NCBI GenBank assembly: GCA_030427145.1
Contig: JAUHWT010000002.1
Span: 283,016-347,015, forward strand
DNA length: 64,000 nt
Reading direction: 5' to 3'
DNA from: Alphaproteobacteria bacterium
Lineage (GTDB): Bacteria; Pseudomonadota; Alphaproteobacteria; Rhodobacterales; Rhodobacteraceae
Below, one piece after another: positions 54,899-64,000 of this stretch (positions are counted from its first letter, which is position 1; each line of letters opens with the position of its first letter). Below the pieces are notes generated by a model. That model had not been told where the DNA came from. It did not search any database and saw only the letters and a program-made list of their open reading frames with translations. The position numbers were made by a program, and so were the translations under genes.

Positions 54899-56851
54899 GT
54901 GGGTTTCCCTCCCGAGTCCGCGCCCCTCGGCGCGGTGGCCGATCCCGATGGCGTGCGGTTTTCCGTGTGGTCGGGCACGGCTGAACGCATGTGGGTGTGC
55001 CTGTTTGACGCGGACGACAAGGAGAGCCGCGTTGAGCTTGACCGTGACGGCAATGGCGTATTCTCAACCCATGTCGCCGGTCTTCGGCCCGGCGCGCGCT
55101 ACGGGATTCGGGCGGATGGCCCCTGGGAACCTGACCGCGCTCAACTGTTTGATCCCGCAAAACTGCTGACCGACCCCTATGCCACCGGCCTCGACCGGCG
55201 CTACTTTTGGGACCCGCGCCTGGCACTCGGGCGGGACGAGGCAGTGGATACGGCCGGGCTGGTCCCGAAGTCCGTGGTCGGGGAGGCCCGCCCCCCGGTC
55301 ACCCAGCAGCCTCCGGTGTTTGAGCCAGGCGGCCTGATCTATGAACTCCACGTGCGCGGCTTCACAATGCTGCACCCGGATATTCCGGAGGACCAACGCG
55401 GCACGGTCGCGGCGCTGGCCCATCCTTCGGTGATCGACCATCTGCGGAAGATCGGTGTCAGTGCCGTGGAGTTAATGCCGGTAACGGCCTGGATCGACGA
55501 ACGGCATCTCTCTCCGCTCGGCCTGACCAACGCCTGGGGCTACAACCCGGTGGCCTTCATGGCCCTCGATCCCGGTCTCTGCCCCAGAGGTATCGGGGAA
55601 CTGCGCGACACGGTTGCCAAACTCCGGAAAGCCGGCATTGGCACGATCCTCGACGTGGTTTTCAACCATACGGGCGAGAGCGACCGCTTCGGCCCAACCC
55701 TCTCCCTGCGTGGTCTCGATGCTGCGGCCTACTATCGCCACGACGCGGACGGCAACCACATCAACGACACAGGCACCGGCAACACCCTGGCCTGCGACCA
55801 CCCTATGATGCGGCGACTGATCCTCGATTCCCTGCGCCACTTTGTAACCCAGGCGGGCGTTGACGGTTTCCGCTTTGATCTCGCCCCCATCATCGGCCGC
55901 AGCGCCACGGGGTTTGACCCAAATGCGGAAATTTTCCGCGAGATATCCGCCGATCCGGTTCTGTCCGACCGTGTCATGGTCGCGGAGCCGTGGGACATTG
56001 GGCCGGGCGGCTACCAGCTGGGCAACTTCCCCGACAATTTTCTCGAATGGAACGACAGCTACCGCGACAGCGTCAGGCGTTTCTGGAAGGGCGACCCGAT
56101 AACCCCGGGCGAATTCGTGACCGGAATCGCCGGCTCACATGACTGCTTCACCGGCCGGGAAACCCGCACCGTCAACTTCATCGCCGCCCATGACGGCTTC
56201 TCACTGGCGGACCTTACCGCCTATCAGCACAAACACAACGACGCGAACGGTGAGGAAAACCGTGACGGACATGGTGAAAACCATTCGTGGAACAATGGCG
56301 TGGAGGGCGAGACGCGCGACGCGGGGGTCATTGCGGCCCGAAAACGTGACATCATGGCGCTGCTCTCGACGCTGTTTGCCTCGCGCGGCACCATCATGCT
56401 CACCGCCGGCGACGAAATGGGCCGGACGCAGCAGGGCAACAACAACGCCTATGCGCAGGACAATGAGATCACCTGGATCAACTGGGACGGACTTGATCCC
56501 GACCTGCTGGACCACACCGCGTCCCTCTCGCGACTGCGTACTGAGAACCCCGCACTGTCCGACCCAAGGTTTCTGACGGGCGAGGCGGATATCACCGGCA
56601 CGCCGGACGTGTCATGGCATCGCGTCGATGGCGGACCGAAGGAGACCCCGCACTGGGATGACTGGCAGGGACAGATCGTGGTGATGGTTCTGGCCCGCGG
56701 CGATGGCTCCCGGATTGCCGTGGCATTCAACCGCTCCCGTGACGCGGTTGAGGTGACGCTGCCGGACCGAGAGGGGTGGGTCTGGGACGAAAACCCGACT
56801 GAACTCGCCGCGCGGTCCGTCGCGTTCCACGTGGAAAAGCCAGGGGAATGA
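54899..56851 (+). CDS. glgX: Glycogen debranching enzyme
   Basis: A 650-residue GH13 isoamylase-type enzyme that hydrolyses the short alpha-1,6 branches left by phosphorylase. CBM48 at the N-terminus (DGVRFSVWSGTAERMWVCLFD) is followed by the barrel with LDVVFNHTGE, GVDGFRFDLAPIIG (nucleophile Asp), MVAEPWD (acid Glu) and NFIAAHDGFSLAD. It starts with GTG 2 bases after the pgm stop. It ends 4 bases from the convergent ABC-F gene. Confidence 0.96.
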   Translation: MGFPPESAPLGAVADPDGVRFSVWSGTAERMWVCLFDADDKESRVELDRDGNGVFSTHVAGLRPGARYGIRADGPWEPDRAQLFDPAKLLTDPYATGLDRRYFWDPRLALGRDEAVDTAGLVPKSVVGEARPPVTQQPPVFEPGGLIYELHVRGFTMLHPDIPEDQRGTVAALAHPSVIDHLRKIGVSAVELMPVTAWIDERHLSPLGLTNAWGYNPVAFMALDPGLCPRGIGELRDTVAKLRKAGIGTILDVVFNHTGESDRFGPTLSLRGLDAAAYYRHDADGNHINDTGTGNTLACDHPMMRRLILDSLRHFVTQAGVDGFRFDLAPIIGRSATGFDPNAEIFREISADPVLSDRVMVAEPWDIGPGGYQLGNFPDNFLEWNDSYRDSVRRFWKGDPITPGEFVTGIAGSHDCFTGRETRTVNFIAAHDGFSLADLTAYQHKHNDANGEENRDGHGENHSWNNGVEGETRDAGVIAARKRDIMALLSTLFASRGTIMLTAGDEMGRTQQGNNNAYAQDNEITWINWDGLDPDLLDHTASLSRLRTENPALSDPRFLTGEADITGTPDVSWHRVDGGPKETPHWDDWQGQIVVMVLARGDGSRIAVAFNRSRDAVEVTLPDREGWVWDENPTELAARSVAFHVEKPGE

Positions 56852-56855
56852 GGGC

Positions 56856-58685
56856 TTACCCGGGCCCCTCGGCCGCCTCGCGCAGTTCCTCAAGCTCCAG
56901 CCATTCCTCTTCCGCAGCCGCCAGAGCCTCCTGACGCTGGACCAGAGCCTTGCTGGCCTTGGCGAATTTCTCCGGCTGGCTTGAAAACAGGTCCGGATCG
57001 GCCAGAAGCCCTTCGAGTTTGGCAATATCCTGCGACAGGCGCTCCATCTCGTCAGGCAGTTCCTTGAGCCGATGGCTCTGGGTGAAGCTCAGGCCCGACG
57101 CCGGTTTCTTTTCCTTCCTGCGCGGTTCCGGTTTCGATGATTTCGACGATTTGGCCGGAGCCGCCGCAGCTGCCGCAGCCTTCCGCTGCGAGCGGTAATC
57201 GCTCCATCCCCCGGCGTAGACCGTCGCCCGTCCGTCGCCTTCCATTGCAATGGTCGTGGTCGCGATCCGGTCCACAAAATCACGGTCATGGCTGATCAGA
57301 ATGACCGTGCCTTCGTAATCCGAAATCAGCTCCTGAAGCAGATCAAGCGTCTCGATATCCAGATCATTCGTCGGCTCGTCGAGGATCAGAAGGTTGCTCT
57401 CCCTCGCCATCAGCCTGGCGAGCAAAACCCGTGCCTTCTCCCCACCGGACAGGGCGGAAACCGGCCCGCGCACCTGCCCCTCGTCGAACAGAAAATCCTT
57501 GAGGTAGCCCACCACATGACGCGGCGTCCCCCGAACCAGAACCTGATCGCTGCTCCCTGATACACCAATTTCGGAATCACCGTTCAGCGTCTCCCACAGG
57601 CTGGCATCGGGATCGAGCGCCGAGCGGTTCTGGTCAAACACTGCCGGCAGAAGGTTCGTGCCGAGCCGCACCCTGCCCTGATCCGGCTCCAGATCCCCGG
57701 TCAGAATGTTCAAAAGCGTGGTTTTACCCACACCGTTTGGCCCAACTATCGCCAGGCGTTCACCCCGGTTCACCTTGAGGGTGAAGTCACTGACGATCTT
57801 CCGGTCGCCGAAGGATTTGGCAACTTCCACCGCCTCAACCACCAGCTTACCCGAGCGGGTCGTGCTCTCGAACTCCATTTTGGCCGTACCGGTCCGCGCG
57901 ATCTGCGAGGCCCGTTCCGCGCGCAACTCGCCCAAACGCCGCACCCGGCCCTGGTTGCGTTTGCGCCGTGCGGATATGCCTTCCACCGCCCAGCGGGCCT
58001 CGGCCTTAATCAGGCGGTTGAGCTTGTGTCGCTGGAGTTCCTCCTCCTCGAAGACCTGGTCGCGCCATTCCTCGAAATGTGCAAAGCCTTTTTCGAGCCT
58101 GCGCACCTCACCCCGGTCCACCCAGAGCGTCCGGTCGGTCAGGTTGCGCAGAAACGCGCGGTCATGGCTGATGCAGACAAACGCCGTCGCGGTCTCCGCC
58201 AGGTGTTTTTCCAGCCAGAATATCGCCTCGATATCCATATGGTTGGTCGGCTCATCGAGCAGCAGCAGATCCGGGGCCTGCGCCAGCACCCTCGCCAGCG
58301 CCGCCCGGCGCCGTTCACCACCTGATGCGGCCCTGGGGTCCTGATCACCCGCGAGTTTCAGGCCTTCCAGTGCCATTTCCGCCCGCCACTGATCCCCGTG
58401 ATCGAGATCGGCCGTGGCGAAATCCATCAGCGTGTCGAAGCCCGCAAAATCAGGCTCCTGGGACATCAGTCCAACGCTCATGCCCGGACGCAGAAACCGC
58501 TCGCCATCATCGGGCTGCACGAGCCCCGCCAGGATGCGCATGAGCGTGGATTTACCCGAGCCGTTACGCCCCACAAGGGCGATCCGTTCGCCCACGTGAA
58601 TCGCAAGCGACGCGTCCTTCAGCAGGGGGTTGCCACCAAAGGTCAGGTGAATGTCGGACAGTGTCAGAATGGGAGGTTCGGCCAT
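56856..58685 (-). CDS. ABC-F family ATPase (Uup-like)
   Basis: A 609-residue soluble twin ATPase without membrane segments. Walker A motifs are GRNGSGKSTL and GPNGVGKTTL, signatures are SGGERRRAALAR and LSGGEKARVLLAR, and Walker B motifs are LLLLDEPTNHMD and LLILDEPTNDLD. A charged linker joins the halves, and a C-terminal coiled coil from about residue 525 resembles Uup. ABC-F proteins act on ribosomes or nucleic acids rather than in transport. The ATG at 58685 gives the family-typical start; upstream in-frame codons lack similarity. Confidence 0.94.
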   Translation of the reverse strand: MAEPPILTLSDIHLTFGGNPLLKDASLAIHVGERIALVGRNGSGKSTLMRILAGLVQPDDGERFLRPGMSVGLMSQEPDFAGFDTLMDFATADLDHGDQWRAEMALEGLKLAGDQDPRAASGGERRRAALARVLAQAPDLLLLDEPTNHMDIEAIFWLEKHLAETATAFVCISHDRAFLRNLTDRTLWVDRGEVRRLEKGFAHFEEWRDQVFEEEELQRHKLNRLIKAEARWAVEGISARRKRNQGRVRRLGELRAERASQIARTGTAKMEFESTTRSGKLVVEAVEVAKSFGDRKIVSDFTLKVNRGERLAIVGPNGVGKTTLLNILTGDLEPDQGRVRLGTNLLPAVFDQNRSALDPDASLWETLNGDSEIGVSGSSDQVLVRGTPRHVVGYLKDFLFDEGQVRGPVSALSGGEKARVLLARLMARESNLLILDEPTNDLDIETLDLLQELISDYEGTVILISHDRDFVDRIATTTIAMEGDGRATVYAGGWSDYRSQRKAAAAAAAPAKSSKSSKPEPRRKEKKPASGLSFTQSHRLKELPDEMERLSQDIAKLEGLLADPDLFSSQPEKFAKASKALVQRQEALAAAEEEWLELEELREAAEGPG

Positions 58686-58810
58686 TCGCAACGCCCTAAG
58701 CCCGCGGACCGGTGCCGTCAACAGGCGCGCGGCTCACGGACCACTTGCCACCCTGCCGGGCAACGCATAGAACGCCCTCTACGTTGAAATTTACCGGTCA
58801 GGTTTCTCCC

Positions 58811-60673
58811 ATGCTGAATTCCTTCCGCACGAAAAAATCGAACGTGCTTGCCTGGGCTCTGATGGTCCTGCTCATCATCGGTCTGGCGGGTTTCGGAATT
58901 GGCGCCGGCGGTGGTCTGTCGAGCAGTTCCGTAGCCAATGTCGGCGACAGCGACATCTCGGCCCAGGAATACGCCCGGGCCTTTGACAGCGAGCTTCGCG
59001 CCATTTCCCAGCAGTTCGGCCGCAACCTGACGGTTGAGGAGGCCCGCGCACTGGGTCTCGACCGAAACACCCTGACACGGCTCGTTAACGAACGCGCCCT
59101 CTCCGGGGAGGCCGACCGCCTGGGCCTGTCCACCGGCGACGATCTGGTCCGCGAACAGCTCGAGGGCATCCCCGGCTTTCAGGGCAGCGAAGGCTTTGAC
59201 CGCGACGCCTATGCGTTTTTCCTCGACCGCAGCGGCCTGAGCGCCTCCGAGTTTGAGAGCAGCCTCCGTGAAGAGGCGACACGCACCCTTCTCGTCACCG
59301 GTTTGAGCGCGGGCACGGTCGTACCCGACACCGCCGCCCGGACCCTCCTGGAGTACGCGGGCGAAAAACGCGGGTTTTCCTGGGTCCGCCTTAACTCCGG
59401 CCTGCTTGAGGAACCGGTAGCGGAGCCAGACGACGCGGCCCTCGCCACCTGGCATGAGGAACATCCCGGGCTTTACACCAGCCCGGTCACGCAAAAACTG
59501 AGCTATGCCGCCGCCATTCCGGAGGAGGTTGCCGCCGATATCGAAATCTCCGAGGAGGAACTTCAGGCGGAATACGACGCCCGCAAGGACACGCTCGGCA
59601 CACCGGAACAGCGCTTCCTCGACCGCATCGGCTTTGGAACGATGGAGGAGGCAACGGAGGCCAAAACCCGTCTCGACAGTGGCGACGCGGGGTTTGATGA
59701 GGTCGCGACCGAACGCGGGCTCTCCATATCCGACACCGAACTGGGTCTGGTCACGGCGCTCGAGATCGACCAGCGCGCCCGCGAAGCCGTATTCGGCGCG
59801 GATGGTCCAGGCATTATTGGCCCGGTTGAAACCGATCTCGGCCCCGCGATCTACCGCGTCAACGCCATCATCGCGGAGCAGACCGTGAGCTTCGAGGAAG
59901 CCAAAGAGGACATCCGTCAGGAACTTGCCACCGAACTGGCCCGCTCGCAGATTCTCGAGGAAATCCGCGTGATTGACGACCTGATCGCCGGCGGTGCCCG
60001 CCTTGAGGAAATCACCGAAGAGACGATCATGCGGGCCGGCAGCATTGAGCTGAACGCAAACACCACCGGCGGCCTCGCCGATGACCCCGCCTTCCGCGAT
60101 CTGGCGGCCAATGCCCGCGAAGGCGAGGAAACCGACCTGGCTGAGCTTGAGGGCGGTGGCCTCGTAACGGTTCGGCTTGAGGAAACGGTTCCGGCCTCCC
60201 TCATTCCGCTGGCGGAGGTCCGCGACCAGGTTGAGGCCGACTGGAAAGCCGACGCAACCCGCAAAGCCCTGACCGCCCAGGCTGAGCAGTATGCCGAAGC
60301 CATCGCATCCGGTGAAAGCCTCGAGAGCGTAGCCGAAGGCCCAGGTCTCACAGTGGAAATCTCCGAGCCCGTCACCCGCAACGATGTCGTTCCCGGCCTG
60401 CCACCGCGTCTGCTGGCCGATGTATTCACTCTGGAAGACGGCGATACCGCGATCATTCCCGATGGTGACGGTGTCATTCTGGTTCAGCTGACCTCCATCG
60501 AGGCCGCGGATCCGGAGGACGAAACCACCGCGGGCATTGAGGAGTCCATCACGCAGCAGATTTCCGACATGGCCGCCGTAGACCTGCTGACGCTTTACAA
60601 CGCGGCGGTCCGCGACAGTATCGGCGTGACCGTCAACCAGGGTCTGATCGACTCCACCCTTTCCCAGTTCTAA
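58811..60673 (+). CDS. ppiD: PpiD-like periplasmic peptidyl-prolyl isomerase/chaperone
   Basis: A 620-residue inner-membrane-anchored folding factor. A single N-terminal helix lies at residues 13-33 (VLAWALMVLLIIGLAGFGIG), after the RTKKSN basic cap. A SurA-like chaperone region follows (SDISAQEYARAFDSELRAISQQFGR). The middle parvulin-like PPIase domain at about 250-370 is present but degenerate, as in many PpiD proteins. It helps outer-membrane and secreted proteins fold near the Sec translocon. trpE begins 11 bases downstream, a gene order I know from alphaproteobacteria. Confidence 0.92.
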   Translation: MLNSFRTKKSNVLAWALMVLLIIGLAGFGIGAGGGLSSSSVANVGDSDISAQEYARAFDSELRAISQQFGRNLTVEEARALGLDRNTLTRLVNERALSGEADRLGLSTGDDLVREQLEGIPGFQGSEGFDRDAYAFFLDRSGLSASEFESSLREEATRTLLVTGLSAGTVVPDTAARTLLEYAGEKRGFSWVRLNSGLLEEPVAEPDDAALATWHEEHPGLYTSPVTQKLSYAAAIPEEVAADIEISEEELQAEYDARKDTLGTPEQRFLDRIGFGTMEEATEAKTRLDSGDAGFDEVATERGLSISDTELGLVTALEIDQRAREAVFGADGPGIIGPVETDLGPAIYRVNAIIAEQTVSFEEAKEDIRQELATELARSQILEEIRVIDDLIAGGARLEEITEETIMRAGSIELNANTTGGLADDPAFRDLAANAREGEETDLAELEGGGLVTVRLEETVPASLIPLAEVRDQVEADWKADATRKALTAQAEQYAEAIASGESLESVAEGPGLTVEISEPVTRNDVVPGLPPRLLADVFTLEDGDTAIIPDGDGVILVQLTSIEAADPEDETTAGIEESITQQISDMAAVDLLTLYNAAVRDSIGVTVNQGLIDSTLSQF

Positions 60674-60684
60674 CGGCAGAGACA

Positions 60685-62202
60685 ATGCAGCTTACCCCTG
60701 ATCTCAACACGTTTTCCGAAGGTTTTGACGCGGGGGAAAACCAGGTGGTCTGGACACGGCTTGTGGCCGATCTGGACACACCGGTGTCGCTGATCCTGAA
60801 ACTGACCGAGGCCGGACAGAACAGCTTCCTGCTTGAATCCATCACCGGCGGCGACACGCGGGGCCGCTACTCCTTCGTCGGCATGAAACCGGACCTGATC
60901 TGGGAATGCCGCGGCAACAGGGCGCGCCTCAACCGCTCCGCCCGGTTCGACCCGGACGCCTGGGAAGAGGAAACCGCACCGCCGCTTGAGAGCCTGCGTT
61001 CCCTGATCGCGGAATGCGCCATCCCGTCCTCCGGCCAGCTTCCGGACAAACATGCAGGGCTCTATGGCTATCTGGGCTACGACATGGTCCGCCTTGTGGA
61101 GGACCTGCCCGACGTCAATCCCGACCCGATTGGCGTCCCCGACGCCATCATGATCCGTCCCTCCGTGGTGCTGATCGTCGATGGTGTGAAGGGCGACGTG
61201 ATCGTTGTCAGCCCCGCCTGGGCCTCCTCCGGCCTGAGCGCCAGGGCCGCCTACGCACAGGCCGCCGAGCGTGTCATGGATGCCGTGCGCGATCTCGACC
61301 GCAGACCCGGTTACCTTAGCAACGACGCATCCGACACGAAGGCCCTGCCCGAGCCGGTGTCCAACACCACCTACGAGCGCTACTGCGAAATGGTCGAGAC
61401 GGCCCAGGACTACATTCGCGCCGGAGACATATTCCAGGTGGTCCCCAGTCAGCGATGGGCCCAGGAATTCCCGCTCCCGCCCTTCTCCCTCTATCGCGCT
61501 CTGCGGCGGACCAATCCGTCGCCCTACATGTTCTATTTCAACTTCGGGGATTTCCAGGTCGTGGGCGCCAGCCCCGAAATCCTCGTGAGGGTCAAGGACC
61601 GGAAGGTCACTATCCGCCCCATCGCCGGCACCCGCCCCCGCGGCGCCACGGCGGCGGAGGACCTGGAACTGGAGAAGGACCTGCTCGCCGACCAGAAAGA
61701 ACTTTCCGAGCATCTCATGCTGCTCGATCTCGGGCGCAACGACGTGGGTCGTGTGGCGAAAATCGGCACGGTAGACCCCGATGAGCAGTTCATCATTGAA
61801 CGCTACAGCCACGTCATGCACATCGTCTCCAACGTCAACGGCGAGCTGGCGGAAGAACAAGACGCCCTGTCCGCCCTCCTGGCCGGCCTCCCGGCGGGTA
61901 CGGTGTCGGGCGCGCCAAAGGTGCGGGCCATGGAGATCATCGACGAGCTGGAAAGCGAAAAGCGTGGCGTCTATGGCGGCGGCGTCGGCTATTTCGGCTC
62001 ACAGGGCGACATGGACATCTGCATCGCACTGCGCACCGCCGTTCTGCGCGACGGAACGCTCTACGTTCAGGCGGGCGGCGGTGTTGTGCATGACAGCGAA
62101 CCGGACGCCGAGTACATGGAAACCGTCAACAAATCGAAGGCGCTGATGCAGGCGGCCAAAGACGCGCATCTCTTCACCAGCGGACGCGGCGGCGGGAACT
62201 GA
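60685..62202 (+). CDS. trpE: Anthranilate synthase component I
   Basis: A 505-residue chorismate-using enzyme, the first step of tryptophan synthesis; with TrpG it makes anthranilate. The N-terminal feedback-binding region has LLESITGGDTRGRYSF (the LLES motif). The catalytic C-terminal half has GDIFQVVPSQRW, IAGTRPRGAT, LMLLDLGRNDVGRV, AGLPAGTVSGAPKVRAMEII and GGGVGYFGSQGD. ATG at 60685. trpG is not the next gene inside this window; a disrupted repeat gene and an IS element follow. Confidence 0.97.
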   Translation: MQLTPDLNTFSEGFDAGENQVVWTRLVADLDTPVSLILKLTEAGQNSFLLESITGGDTRGRYSFVGMKPDLIWECRGNRARLNRSARFDPDAWEEETAPPLESLRSLIAECAIPSSGQLPDKHAGLYGYLGYDMVRLVEDLPDVNPDPIGVPDAIMIRPSVVLIVDGVKGDVIVVSPAWASSGLSARAAYAQAAERVMDAVRDLDRRPGYLSNDASDTKALPEPVSNTTYERYCEMVETAQDYIRAGDIFQVVPSQRWAQEFPLPPFSLYRALRRTNPSPYMFYFNFGDFQVVGASPEILVRVKDRKVTIRPIAGTRPRGATAAEDLELEKDLLADQKELSEHLMLLDLGRNDVGRVAKIGTVDPDEQFIIERYSHVMHIVSNVNGELAEEQDALSALLAGLPAGTVSGAPKVRAMEIIDELESEKRGVYGGGVGYFGSQGDMDICIALRTAVLRDGTLYVQAGGGVVHDSEPDAEYMETVNKSKALMQAAKDAHLFTSGRGGGN

Positions 62203-62253
62203 GAGCCCGATTTAAGTCTGCAACACTGCCTTTAATTCGGGAAGACAGGTCAG

Positions 62254-62283
62254 GTGGAGACGCGCCTTGGATCACGTCTCCAC
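62254..62283 (+). terminator. Hairpin after trpE, possible terminator
   Basis: GTGGAGACG (62254-62262) and CGTCTCCAC (62275-62283) form a 9-base perfect stem with a 12-base loop, about 50 bases after the trpE stop. There is no T-run, so Rho-independent termination is uncertain. Confidence 0.35.
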
Positions 62284-62385
62284 GGTATATAGCCCATTCT
62301 TTCGATTACCTTGATCGAATGAGATCATTTCTTGTTTGACACGCATGACGTGGTACCCTCGACGGATTGATCGCCGGGGGCAAAA

Positions 62386-63927
62386 ATGATTTCGGAAGCA
62401 GAGGACGAGGGCGCACAGGACGGCCAGGTGATTGCCGATGCCGTCGCGCGGTTGCGCAAACGCGGGCAAAACGCGGGCCGGATTGCGTCCCTCACGATGG
62501 TCGCGCTGATACTGATCGTGTTGCTGGCGTTGTCTTTCTATTTGGGCGCGCCGATTTACCGGTTTGTGATCGACGGGCGCGTGCAGTTTCTGGATTCCAG
62601 CATAGAAACCGGGGAAGCCACAATCGAACGGCTGGAAGAGGAACGGGAGGGGATTAGAGATAGGCTAGCGACGGCACTAGAACGCACCGGGGCAAAGATT
62701 CTGGATTCAGCAGGAGACCACATTGGGCCAATTGTGACTCTACCAGATGGAGCAACGATCATTGCAAGCACAATTGATGGTGTCATATTGCGCTCGTTGG
62801 ATGGAGGCACTGGTTGGGAGCCAGTGTTCGAGAACGATAGGCTCGCCATTTCGCAGATGCTAGCTCTAACCAACGGAGTAACAATAATTGCAAGCGCAAG
62901 TGACGGCAGTATGCTGCGCTCCATCAATTCGGGTGCGGACTGGCAGTTAGTTTTGGAGGGCAACGGGCCTGTCGTCTGGCAGCTTCTGGCCCTGTCCGAT
63001 GGGGGCACGGTTCTGGCGGGAGACCTATTTGGTAACATTCTGCGATCTTCCAATCGCGGCTTAGATTGGAATTTGGTTAGGGAAGGCAACGGGATTAGCA
63101 TCGAAATGCTTCAGGCCCTCTCCGATGGCGTGACGGTTTTTGCAAGCGACGACAATGGCAACATTTTCCGATCCGTGAATAGCGGATTGAAGTGGGAAAA
63201 GGTTTGGGAGGACAACGAGCAAAGATTCTGTTGTGAAGTGCGGATCGTGGCATTGTCGGACGTGGCGACAGTTTTGGCGGCCGAAAAAGGTGGCAATATA
63301 TTACGATCGTCAAATGGCGGCCTGGATTGGGAAACGGTTTATGAGGTCACAGGGTCCACCACGACGCGGCATTTGGCCCTGTTAGGCGGAACGACGGTTC
63401 TCGCCGACGACGGGTATGGCGGCATCTTGCGTTCTTCGAATGGAGGTTTGGACTGGTGACTAGTGCGAGAAGGCGGCGAAGAAGCCATGGTCTTGCGTCT
63501 TCTCGTGTTGCCTGACGGAGAGACGATCCTTGCAGGTGCTGGAAATGGCAGCATTTTGCGTTCGTCTAACGCCGGTTTGGATTGGAAACCGGTTTGGAAG
63601 GAAGATTTTGTGGGTATTCACCAGTTTCTGGCCCTTTCAGGCGGAGAAACGGTTTTTGCTACGGGCTTTACTGGAGGCATATTAAGCTCATTGAATAACG
63701 GTGAAGACTGGGAGTCGGTTCGGATCAAGGTCGGATTCAATTGGATGGTACCGCATTTAGGGGCGCTGTCCGACGGAAAAACTGTTCTGGCCAGAGGAGA
63801 AAGTGGAGGTATTGTTATGTTGCCTCCACCACAGGCAGAAACATTGACCACGCTTGAATTATTGCCCGGATCGTCAGGAAATAGTGAATTACTGACTGAA
63901 GCTGCCCCCGTTTCAGCGGACACCTAA
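62386..63927 (+). pseudogene. Membrane-anchored Asp-box (BNR-like) repeat protein, broken by an in-frame TGA and an IS end
   Basis: One frame of 514 codons is interrupted by TGA at 63457-63459. It encodes a cytoplasmic tail, one membrane helix (about residues 43-66), a coiled-coil stretch and eight to nine repeats of about 42 residues with the pattern ALSDGxTVLAxxxxGxILRSSNxGLDW, close to the SxDxGxxW Asp-box. Repeats continue in phase after the stop (LVREGGEEA), so one codon was mutated. The last ten or so codons match an IS3-type end rather than a repeat, suggesting 3' truncation. From about 62650 the DNA is lower in G+C than its neighbours, a sign of transfer. Confidence 0.8.
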
Positions 63928-64000
63928 GCGGTTTCGGTTTTGGCTCTGATGAACTCGCGAGGCGATTTCCATTTTAGGCCGCTGTGTGGGTGGTTCTCGT
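63893..64000 (-). mobile_element. End of an IS3-family insertion sequence (runs off the window)
   Basis: A probable terminal repeat, TGAAGCTGCCCCC followed by GTTTCAGCGGACACC, starts around 63893-63896. It is immediately followed on the minus strand by the end of an OrfB-type transposase. Only the right-hand piece is visible, so the exact boundary and target duplication cannot be set. Confidence 0.7.
63924..64000 (-). CDS. IS3-family transposase (OrfB), C-terminal fragment
   Basis: Minus-strand reading ends in TAG at 63924-63926. The last residues are ENHPHSGLKWKSPREFI followed by RAKTETA. HPHSGLKWKSPREF is the typical C-terminal end of IS3-family OrfB integrases, after the DDE catalytic core, which lies beyond the window. 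The upstream orfA and the frameshift site are not visible. Confidence 0.85.
   Translation of the reverse strand, partial: ENHPHSGLKWKSPREFIRAKTETA

Noticed and set aside
58718..60685. A 655-residue open frame on the minus strand opposite ppiD
   Set aside because: It lies wholly antisense to a clear PpiD protein, has no recognisable domain and arises from the strong third-position G/C bias.
63457..63459. Selenocysteine or programmed readthrough at the TGA
   Set aside because: The residue position is variable in the other repeats, no SECIS-like hairpin is obvious, and the gene looks decayed at its other end as well.

Overview
This is a high-G+C chromosomal window that most likely comes from an alphaproteobacterium of the Rhodobacterales/Rhodobacteraceae type. 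That reading rests on gene content: a RutR-like regulator with PreT/PreA, a SigF/NrsF-type ECF pair, a small DUF6280-like protein next to dnaE, and ppiD directly followed by trpE. It is an inference; no rRNA or tRNA gene was recognised.

Layout. 1-10.4 kb is a reductive pyrimidine catabolism locus: an ABC transporter (one permease cut by the left edge), dihydropyrimidinase, a class II aldolase, an N-carbamoyl-amino-acid/beta-ureidopropionase-type hydrolase, the divergent RutR-like repressor, and preT-preA. Two RutR-like palindromes lie upstream of rutR and upstream of preT. 10.5-16.6 kb holds a periplasmic sulfatase, a small membrane protein, and a three-gene molybdenum hydroxylase (CoxS/L/M; the L subunit has the form II signature). 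16.7-24.0 kb holds a signalling cluster: an adenylate cyclase-FHA protein divergent from a small exported protein and a 1500-residue Ser/Thr kinase-nSTAND-TM-WD40 fusion, then a GNAT acetyltransferase and a TerB/J-domain co-chaperone. This is the best candidate for an undescribed system. 24.0-33.6 kb holds a PAS-GGDEF diguanylate cyclase, galE, an enolase-superfamily enzyme with a Zn alcohol dehydrogenase, and a BMP-type (nucleoside-like) ABC importer.

33.6-45.7 kb is mostly housekeeping: dnaE preceded by seven motif copies at an exact 21-bp period, a DUF6280-like gene, a YiiX-like cysteine hydrolase, an ECF sigma/anti-sigma pair, rlmJ, a VanZ protein, an alpha/beta hydrolase, a GST, pyrC and pyrE. 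45.8-56.9 kb is a complete glycogen operon (glgP-glgB-glgC-glgA-pgm-glgX). 56.9-62.2 kb holds an ABC-F ATPase, ppiD and trpE. The right end (62.4-64.0 kb) is a lower-G+C Asp-box repeat gene, broken by an in-frame TGA and apparently truncated by an IS3-family element whose transposase runs off the window.

How the genes work together: the first locus would import pyrimidines and degrade them to beta-amino acids under RutR-type control. The glg operon stores and mobilises glucose as glycogen. The kinase cluster has the parts of a phospho-signalling circuit: a kinase, a phosphothreonine-reading FHA domain and a cyclic-nucleotide output.
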